DNA of 40,046 nucleotides from Eubacterium sp. (GTDB taxonomy: Bacteria; Bacillota; Clostridia; Lachnospirales; Lachnospiraceae): positions 1 to 40,046 of the forward strand of contig JAILQM010000054.1 in NCBI GenBank assembly GCA_024698965.1. Reading direction: 5' to 3'. A model generated the notes under the pieces. The model had not been told where the DNA came from. It did no database searches and saw nothing but the letters and a program-made list of their open reading frames with translations. Position 1 is the first letter of the stretch. Each line of letters starts with the position of its first letter. Below, one piece after another: positions 36,001 to 40,046 of this stretch. The position numbers and the translations under genes were made by a program.

Positions 36001-36490
36001 TCTCATGCCAAAGCGCCGCCTCTTTGGCTTTATCGTACTGTCCGTTTGCCAAAAGGCGCTGCACTTCGCCCGCAAGACACGCGCTAAGGCAGATAATTCC
36101 TTCGTGATACTTTTCCAATATTTCCCTGTCGACCCTCGGTTTATAATAATATCCTTCGGTAAAGCCGGCAGAGACAAGCTTCATAAGATTATGATAGCCC
36201 GTATCATTTTCCGCGAGAAGAATCAGGTGATAATATCTGTCCTCGGAGGCATTTTTCTCCTTGTCGAATCTCGATCCCGGAGCCACATAAACCTCGCAGC
36301 CGAGTATGGGTTTAATCCCCTGATCTTTAGCCTCTTTATAAAAATCAATAACTCCGTACATAACGCCGTGATCTGTAATGGCACAGCTGTTCATCCCGAG
36401 CTCTTTTACTCTGGCTATATATTCTTTTATTTTGTTTGAGCCGTCTAAAAGGCTGTACTCTGTATGAGTATGAAGATGTACGAATGACAT
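33029..36490 (-). CDS. dnaE: DNA polymerase III alpha subunit DnaE
   Basis: Replicative polymerase of the DnaE1 type, 1153 aa. Domains in order: PHP (MSFVHLHTHTEYSLLDG, 1 to about 280), the polymerase palm with the catalytic aspartates in MPDIDVDFC (about 395-405), fingers and thumb, helix-hairpin-helix (about 800-900) and an OB fold (TVGGLIENVTVKITK, about 1000-1080). In Firmicutes this enzyme extends primers alongside PolC. The ATG follows TTAGGAGA. It is first gene of a four-gene operon with pfkA. Confidence 0.97.
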   Translation of the reverse strand: MSFVHLHTHTEYSLLDGSNKIKEYIARVKELGMNSCAITDHGVMYGVIDFYKEAKDQGIKPILGCEVYVAPGSRFDKEKNASEDRYYHLILLAENDTGYHNLMKLVSAGFTEGYYYKPRVDREILEKYHEGIICLSACLAGEVQRLLANGQYDKAKEAALWHENTFGKNNYFLELQDHGIPTQKYVNQQLLKLRDETGIDIVVTNDCHYTYASDAEPHDILLCLQTGKKLADEDRMRYEGGQYYVKSEEEMRKLFPYVPEAIEKTQEIADRCNVEIVFHESKLPKYKTPEGYTSSEYLRALCKEGFEKRYPDAGDDLKERLEYELSTIEQMGYVDYFLIVWDFINYSRKNDIMVGPGRGSAAGSVVSYSLGITNIDPIKYNLIFERFLNPERVSMPDIDVDFCVERRGEVIDYVMEKYGKDQVVQIVTFGTMAARGVIRDVGRVMDLPYAFCSSIAKMVPAELGITIDKALVSSPDLKKAYETDENVRKLIDMSKRLEGLPRHTSMHAAGVVISELPMNEYVPLSRAQDGTITTQFTMTTIEELGLLKMDFLGLRNLTVIQNAQKLIEKSTGKWLDIDNIDFDDKAIFEEISTGRCSGIFQLESTGMKNFMKELKPQSLEDIIAGISLYRPGPMDFIPAYIRGKNDQANIRYDCPALEPILKPTYGCIVYQEQVMQIVRDLAGYTWGRSDLVRRAMSKKKGSVMEQERKNFVYGNEEEGVKGAVANGIDEKVANKIYDEMIDFAKYAFNKSHAAAYAVVSYETAYLKHYYPVEYMAALMTSVIDNPTKLSEYIYTTLDLGIKILPPDINEGEWGFSVDNGSIRYGLSAIKSVGRNVIEAIVAEREAGGKFTGLENFCERLTSKEINKRTVESFIKAGVFDSFGGYRRQYMYIYEDVMDSVASKKKNTMAGQMSLFDFMDTEEKKEYKLKLPNVEEYDKEELLAYEKEVLGIYVSGHPLDEYEDKWKKNITNLTTDFIHDEETGLTKAEDGKTATVGGLIENVTVKITKNNKAMAFVTLEDRMGSVEIIVFPDRYEKYREYLTEDAKVFVKGKVQIEDEKDGKLICDKIFGFDETIKQVWLQFANRDSYIEAEDDLFKYIKDIHGDSEVVAYLSEEKQIKRLGFRNTINASDENIILLKNRFGEGNVKLVEKTI

Positions 36491-36519
36491 TGTTTTTCTC
36501 CTAAATTCTAATCAGAATC

Positions 36520-36548
36520 ATTCTATCATTTTTTTCATTTATAGTAAA
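36520..36548 (-). promoter_or_regulatory. dnaE promoter
   Basis: -35 TTTACT (36543-36548), 17-bp spacer, extended -10 TGATAGAAT (hexamer 36520-36525), 30 bases before the ATG. Confidence 0.65.
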
Positions 36549-36636
36549 CAAGGCCTTTCAGGAGTATACTGCCGCAAGCCCAGTATTTGCAAGGGTTTAA
36601 GGTAGTTTTAACTAACCATTTTTTTTGCAATTTTGC

Positions 36637-36665
36637 TTGTATTATCGCTATTTTTATGTTAGAGT
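36637..36665 (+). promoter_or_regulatory. Candidate ferredoxin promoter
   Basis: -35 TTGTAT (36637-36642), 17-bp spacer, extended -10 TGTTAGAGT (hexamer 36660-36665). It leaves a leader of about 50 AT-rich bases. Confidence 0.5.
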
Positions 36666-36723
36666 ATCTTTAAATCAATATTAATTTATTTATGGCACAT
36701 TATTAAATAAGGAGGTCAACATT

Positions 36724-36888
36724 ATGAAAATTACAGATGCTTGCATTATGTGTGGTGCATGTGAAGGCGAATGTCCTGTAGGAGCTATCTCACAGGGAGA
36801 CAGCCAGTTCGAAATCGACAGCTCAGCTTGTATCGATTGTGGAGCTTGCGCAGCAGGTTGCCCAACAGGCGCTATCGTAGAGTCTTAA
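36724..36888 (+). CDS. 2[4Fe-4S] ferredoxin
   Basis: A 54-aa clostridial-type ferredoxin, an electron carrier for hydrogenase, pyruvate:ferredoxin oxidoreductase and similar enzymes. Two cluster motifs CxxCxxCxxxCP are complete: CIMCGACEGECP (7-18) and CIDCGACAAGCP (36-47). Each half ends in VGAI or TGAI, the internal duplication typical of the family. AAGGAGGT lies seven bases before the ATG. Codon use (GGT, GCT, TGT) differs from neighbours and is typical of a very highly expressed gene. It is monocistronic, with its own terminator. Confidence 0.97.
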   Translation: MKITDACIMCGACEGECPVGAISQGDSQFEIDSSACIDCGACAAGCPTGAIVES

Positions 36889-36904
36889 TCACAGATAAAA
36901 ATTA

Positions 36905-36935
36905 AAACCATCGCCAAACGGCGATGGTTTTTTTA
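36905..36935. terminator. Bidirectional terminator between ferredoxin and rsgI
   Basis: Eleven-base perfect stem AAACCATCGCC / GGCGATGGTTT, four-base loop. A T run follows on the plus strand and TTTTAATTTTT on the minus strand. Confidence 0.92.
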
Positions 36936-36971
36936 TAGCTGTAATCCGATAAGTTATTGTTAAAGTGATGG

Positions 36972-38210
36972 TTAAATATTCCCGGTATCTGTTCCGGGAC
37001 CCGGCTCTGTGGATGTATTATTTGTATCATCCAAAAAACCATTTTCAGATGTATTTTTATCATTCGGTTCGGTATTATTATTTCCCGGCCGGTCTATGTC
37101 CTCCGCATCTGACACATTATTTTCCAAATCCTCTTCATTCGGCATTTTTTCATCCGCCTTATCAGACGAAGTACTATCAGACACTTCTTCTGTCGACTTA
37201 TCTCCATCTGCTTTATCCGGCAAAACGCCTGACGAATCATCTTCTGTTATTTCATCGTGCTGTCTGCTTTCCGATGCGTTGTTATTATTCTCCTTACCCG
37301 ATTTGGTTTCATTACCCCCAGTACTTATTTCAACCTCAGCCTTGTCTCCCAAAACATCATTTGCGTTTGGCAAAACAATATTGCCCAGATTTATGTCAAG
37401 ACTTCCCCTTAATTCTTCCAAAGGTTCTTTATCAGTCTCTGTTATAACCTCATCTTCAGGTAAAGTCGCAGAAGCAAGCTCATCGGATGCCTTCTCCGCT
37501 GCACCCAATATTTCTTTTACACTTTTGCTTTGGTATTCTTTCACAATGTCCGTATTATCTGCCGCTTCTTCGCCCTCAATATCTATCATTTCTACATATC
37601 TTCCCGAACTAAGCAATAGTTTCTCAGCTTCGCTTCTTTCTTCGAGAGTAGCCCTTACTATACAAAGAGACAGCCCTTCATCTTCCAAATATGACAAAGC
37701 ATCTTCTATTTCGCTTGTCAACTTATCAGCAAGCTCGTCATCATCCGCAGTAACGGAAACAAGTATATAGTTTTCTCCGGTCTCATCAATATATTCTTTT
37801 TCCTTTAAAAACTCACCTGTTATTTCGACAGCCTCTGATACGGTATCTCCCTCTATATTGTCTCCGTTTAATAAATCAACAATCTCTGTTCCGTCATCAT
37901 TAAGCGATTTAACTGAAACTATATGATTCATTCTGCTTATCGAATACTCAATGGAAGGATTAATATCCACGCTCACATAAGCTACGGGAGCGGCAAAAAT
38001 ATAATATCCGCCTCCGAAAATCACCAATGCAAACGCAGCTGCCATTGTTGCTGCCACTCTTACAGCCTTCGAAATTCCGGTTGCTTTCTTTTTTTCTTCT
38101 ATCTCTATTCTGCTTCCGACAGGAGCCGACACTTCCCTATATTCCGTCGTACCGTCTTCAAGAAGCAGAGCAGACATTCCGTCTTTTTCTCCAATTACTA
38201 TTGCTTTCAT
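36972..38210 (-). CDS. rsgI: Anti-sigma factor RsgI with long acidic disordered tail
   Basis: Membrane anti-sigma factor that should hold SigI at the membrane, 412 aa. The cytoplasmic RsgI_N domain spans 1 to about 45 (MKAIVIGEKDGMSALLLEDG). One membrane helix lies at about 48-73 (VAATMAAAFALVIFGGGYYIF). The conserved juxtamembrane domain begins APVAYVSVDINPSIEYS (to about 215). The rest (about 215-412) is low-complexity, rich in Asp, Glu, Asn, Ser and Thr, with no sugar-binding or hydrolase domain. In Bacillus subtilis the RsgI tail is a disordered cell-wall sensor and the juxtamembrane domain is self-cleaved. The architecture here fits that type and not the cellulosome-linked type. The ribosome site is weak, and sigI ends 88 bases upstream. 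Confidence 0.93.
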   Translation of the reverse strand: MKAIVIGEKDGMSALLLEDGTTEYREVSAPVGSRIEIEEKKKATGISKAVRVAATMAAAFALVIFGGGYYIFAAPVAYVSVDINPSIEYSISRMNHIVSVKSLNDDGTEIVDLLNGDNIEGDTVSEAVEITGEFLKEKEYIDETGENYILVSVTADDDELADKLTSEIEDALSYLEDEGLSLCIVRATLEERSEAEKLLLSSGRYVEMIDIEGEEAADNTDIVKEYQSKSVKEILGAAEKASDELASATLPEDEVITETDKEPLEELRGSLDINLGNIVLPNANDVLGDKAEVEISTGGNETKSGKENNNNASESRQHDEITEDDSSGVLPDKADGDKSTEEVSDSTSSDKADEKMPNEEDLENNVSDAEDIDRPGNNNTEPNDKNTSENGFLDDTNNTSTEPGPGTDTGNI

Positions 38211-38298
38211 AGCATACTCACATTCTCATCCGAACGCCCGTCCATTTTCGGATGCTTTCCCACATTCTATAACCACCATAGGCTCAGAACCGTACATT

Positions 38299-39015
38299 TT
38301 ACAGATTATCAATATATTCTTTCAGATTCGGAAAATCCCCACAGGCAATCTCTGCTGCGGCAATAAGATATTTCCTGTGTCTTTCAAGAAGTTTTTTTGT
38401 CACACCATCTGTTTTTATAAGTTCCGCAAACGGCAAGTTTCTTTTTCTAACCATCTGCTCAAAAAGTATATGTTTAACCCTAAACTCATTTATAACTTTT
38501 CGGCACGCTACCTTTGTTTTGTTGCTCTTAGGTGAGCAATTACCTATGTCAAACAAGGTAAATCCATATGGAGCAAGTCTTTTCTCGATTTCATTTATTT
38601 CATCTTTTACCGGTGTACCCTCCGGATTATGCGTTGACTCAAGTCTTCTACCCACATCCGCCACTTCGGTTTCAAGAGGAGTAGGATCTTCATCAAGTCT
38701 TCCGTCAAATGAAAACGGTGAAGCCGATACTTCATTCGCCCTATATGCTGCCTGACTGTCAAAATAATCTTTCAATCTGCGTGAGATAACCATATTGGCA
38801 AAACTTTTAAAATTGCCTTTATCCTCATTATATTCTCTAACCGCTTCATAAAAAGCTATTAATGCAACGGACCATTCATCATCACTTTCAGACACAAATC
38901 GCCTGCATGTACGACTTGCGCTCTTGATAATAAAGCGATGATTTTCCCTGGCAAATTTATAAAAGCTGTCTTCATCCGCTTTTGAAGCAATTGCCAAAGC
39001 TGAAATATGGTCCAT
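38299..39015 (-). CDS. sigI: RNA polymerase sigma factor SigI
   Basis: Alternative sigma factor of the SigI family, 238 aa. The core-binding region shows DDEWSVALIAFYEAVREYNEDKG and FKSFANMVISRRLKDY. The C-terminal SigI-specific DNA-binding domain has CSPKSNKTKVACRKV and LLERHRKYLIAAAEI. Family members respond to heat, wall stress or polysaccharides through RsgI. GAAGAGGA lies upstream of the ATG at 39015, next to the end of a long dyad. It is between the secreted repeat protein and rsgI. Confidence 0.95.
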   Translation of the reverse strand: MDHISALAIASKADEDSFYKFARENHRFIIKSASRTCRRFVSESDDEWSVALIAFYEAVREYNEDKGNFKSFANMVISRRLKDYFDSQAAYRANEVSASPFSFDGRLDEDPTPLETEVADVGRRLESTHNPEGTPVKDEINEIEKRLAPYGFTLFDIGNCSPKSNKTKVACRKVINEFRVKHILFEQMVRKRNLPFAELIKTDGVTKKLLERHRKYLIAAAEIACGDFPNLKEYIDNL

Positions 39016-39025
39016 AACTTTTCCT

Positions 39026-39099
39026 CTTCAAAAGCACATTCCGCTACAGCACAAAGTCTGTGCGGAACATGCCTTAAGTATAAATTTATGCTTTTGAAG
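39026..39099 (-). repeat. Long dyad filling the gap before sigI
   Basis: Outer arms are 11 perfect bases: CTTCAAAAGCA (39026-39036) and TGCTTTTGAAG (39089-39099). The inner arms GCACATTCCGC (39034-39044) and GCGGAACATGC (39062-39072) match at 9 of 11. An ACAG/CTGT pair lies inside. It begins two bases after the secreted-protein stop and ends inside the sigI ribosome site. No T run follows, so it is not a standard terminator. Confidence 0.7.
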
Positions 39100-39101
39100 A
39101 T

Positions 39102-39749
39102 TTATTCTTCTGTAGTTGTTTCCTCTGTTGTTTCTTCCGTTGTTGTCTCTGTTGTTGTCTCTTCTGTTGTTGTCTCTGTTGTTGTCTCTTCAGTTGTTTC
39201 CTCTGTTGTTGTTTCTTCTGTTGTCTCTTCTGTTGTCTCTTCTGTTGTTTCTTCAGTTGCTTCCTTAGCAGGCTTTCTCATTCCTCTTCTGCCTCTTGGC
39301 GGCATCATTCTGTCAGGCTTTCCGTCTCCGTCTTTATCTATTTCCGGAAGTTCACCTGCTTCTACTCCTTCAGGAAGCTCAGGAAGTTCGCCCTCTTCTA
39401 CTCCTTCAGGGAGCTCAGGAAGTTCGCCTTCTTCTACTCCTTCAGGAAGCTCAGGAAGTTCACCCTCTTCTACTCCTTCAGGAAGCTCAGGAAGTTCACC
39501 TTCTTCTAACTCACCTGTGAATTCTCCGCTAAACATATTACTGAATCCACCGTTAAATGACATTCCCTGACCGTTTTGATTTCCCATGCTCTGCTGGCCG
39601 CCCATGTTATTGGACTGAGACATCTGTCCGCCACCCATAGAAAATCCTCCGATGTTTCCGGCATATGCTGCTGTTGTAGCTCCGCCCACAACAATTGCAC
39701 CCGCTAATGTTACTATAGCTGCTTTTTTAAAAAGATTTGATTTCTTCAT
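39102..39749 (-). CDS. Secreted low-complexity repeat protein upstream of sigI
   Basis: A 215-aa exported protein of unknown function. The signal peptide is 1-30 (MKKSNLFKKA...AAYA, then G). Residues 31-76 are rich in Gly, Asn, Gln and Met. Residues 82-129 are four tandem 12-residue repeats (EEGELPELPEGV). Residues 138-146 (DKDGDGKPD) match the DxDxDGxxD calcium loop of dockerin and thrombospondin-3 repeats. A basic patch (PPRGRRGMRKP) follows, and the last ~50 residues are Thr/Glu repeats (TEETTEET). There is no sorting signal or second membrane segment. AAGGAGG precedes the ATG. It is first in a likely operon with sigI and rsgI. No homologue is known to me. Confidence 0.8.
   Translation of the reverse strand: MKKSNLFKKAAIVTLAGAIVVGGATTAAYAGNIGGFSMGGGQMSQSNNMGGQQSMGNQNGQGMSFNGGFSNMFSGEFTGELEEGELPELPEGVEEGELPELPEGVEEGELPELPEGVEEGELPELPEGVEAGELPEIDKDGDGKPDRMMPPRGRRGMRKPAKEATEETTEETTEETTEETTTEETTEETTTETTTEETTTETTTEETTEETTTEE
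39105..39260 (-). repeat. Thr/Glu codon repeat tract
   Basis: Degenerate tandem copies of ACA/ACT-GAA triplet blocks encoding the TEETTEET tail. On the opposite strand the same bases give a spurious Ser/Val frame. Confidence 0.8.
39363..39506 (-). repeat. Four tandem 36-bp coding repeats
   Basis: Four in-frame 36-bp units, differing only at a few, mostly silent, positions, encode the EEGELPELPEGV repeats. A partial fifth unit (EAGELPEI) follows. Near-identity suggests recent expansion and probable length variation between strains. Confidence 0.9.
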
Positions 39750-39799
39750 GCTTTTTTCCTCCTTATCTAAATCCTTTAAGTATGCCTCTGTATATATAA

Positions 39800-39827
39800 T
39801 TCGGGAGTAAGGATTAAAAAAAGGGGG
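39800..39827 (-). promoter_or_regulatory. Candidate SigI-type promoter of the secreted protein operon
   Basis: On the minus strand CCCCC (39823-39827) is followed 19 bases later by CGAA (39800-39803), about 50 bases before the ATG. SigI promoters are described with a C-rich -35 and a CGAA/CGWA -10. The spacing is uncertain, and an AT-rich stretch just downstream (TTATATATA) could serve sigma-A instead. Confidence 0.45.
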
Positions 39828-39855
39828 AAAAACAAAAATTTTATTTTAAAATTTT

Positions 39856-40046
39856 TCAGGCCTCGGATGCATAGTCAATGTATTCAAATTCCATAAGATA
39901 TTTAAGCAAACTGTCATGATTAAAATTGGTTTCGGACGATATTGTCAAAGTAACTGTCGGATGTTCTTTTTCGACCATATTTTTCTGAAACATAATGTCG
40001 CTTACTCTAAAGCCTTCCATGCTCATCTGCTCCAAAAACTTTTTAA
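39856..40046 (-). CDS. C-terminus of a possible MgtC-like membrane protein
   Basis: Only the last 63 codons are in the window. The gene enters from the right edge. The fragment (FRVSDIMFQKNMVEKEHPTV, then LTISSETN and LLKYLMEFEYIDYAS) has the beta-alpha-beta pattern of an ACT-like domain. Such a domain ends many MgtC/SapB-type membrane proteins. The resemblance is by pattern only and the membrane part is not visible. The next gene on this strand starts 107 bases further on, and I see no clear terminator. Confidence 0.45.
   Translation of the reverse strand, partial: KKFLEQMSMEGFRVSDIMFQKNMVEKEHPTVTLTISSETNFNHDSLLKYLMEFEYIDYASEA

Noticed and set aside
36549-36602. Repeated GCAAG words between dnaE and ferredoxin promoters
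   Set aside because: Too short and imperfect to call a replication iteron or regulator site.
36603-36615. TAGTTTTAACTAA upstream of ferredoxin, containing the TTTAACTAA half-site of the acpP operators
   Set aside because: Only one half matches. The left half of the 22-bp dyad is absent, so it is probably chance in AT-rich DNA.
37009-37770. 253-residue Ser-rich plus-strand frame
   Set aside because: Complement of the acidic rsgI tail. Ser runs come from reversed Asp/Glu codons.
38223-38294. 23-codon frame between sigI and rsgI (MYGSEPMVVIECGK...)
   Set aside because: No ribosome site, very short, and in the same frame as rsgI but separated by a stop. Nothing shows it is translated.
39007-39570. 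187-residue plus-strand frame with Ser/Val and Gly/Ser repeats
   Set aside because: It is the reverse reading of the Thr/Glu and Glu/Leu/Pro repeats. The minus frame has a signal peptide and a strong ribosome site, and this one has neither.

Overview
The window reads as chromosomal DNA from a low-GC Gram-positive of the class Clostridia, most like Lachnospiraceae. The grounds are FabK as the only enoyl-ACP reductase, a SigI/RsgI pair, a SEC-C-tagged methionine aminopeptidase, an HD-GYP protein, a SAM-I riboswitch on metK, strong AGGAGG ribosome sites and many extended -10 promoters. I see no rRNA, tRNA, CRISPR array, insertion sequence, phage gene or integrase. This is core genome with a few odd genes.

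Layout. 1-162 is the start of an exported protein cut by the window edge. 288-9279 (minus) is an eleven-gene fatty acid operon transcribed as acpP-accB-accC-accD-accA-fabH-fabK-fabD-fabG-fabF-fabZ. It runs from one strong promoter at 9334-9362 flanked by two near-identical 22-bp dyads. 9450-14061 (minus) holds secA and uvrB. 14276-18062 is a mixed block: a TSCPD protein (+), a degenerate CbiT/CobL-like protein (-), a YmfI-like reductase (+) and a short Hsp70 (+). 18123-20525 (minus) holds map and mgtE. 20701-24804 carries two complete two-component systems facing each other, with a candidate 53-codon gene between them. 24883-26234 is metK with its SAM riboswitch.

26444-27676 is an HD-GYP protein (+). 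27702-30906 (minus) holds murA and a small operon made of an alarmone synthetase, a coiled-coil membrane protein and a shikimate-kinase-like protein. 30998-36490 (minus) is dnaE-pfkA-SpoU methylase-small hypothetical. 36724-36888 is a 54-aa 2[4Fe-4S] ferredoxin (+). 36972-39749 (minus) is a secreted repeat protein followed by sigI and rsgI. The right edge holds the C-terminus of a possible MgtC-like protein.

How they fit together. The fatty acid block encodes all four acetyl-CoA carboxylase subunits, ACP and a full elongation cycle from one transcript. Four junctions (accB/accC, accA/fabH, fabG/fabF, pfkA/SpoU) use a TAATG stop-start overlap, which suggests translational coupling. The most unusual unit is at the right end. 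A secreted low-complexity protein lies directly upstream of sigI and rsgI, its upstream region resembles a SigI promoter, and a long dyad fills the gap before sigI. Together with the disordered acidic tail of RsgI, this looks like an envelope-stress circuit whose secreted first gene I do not recognise.
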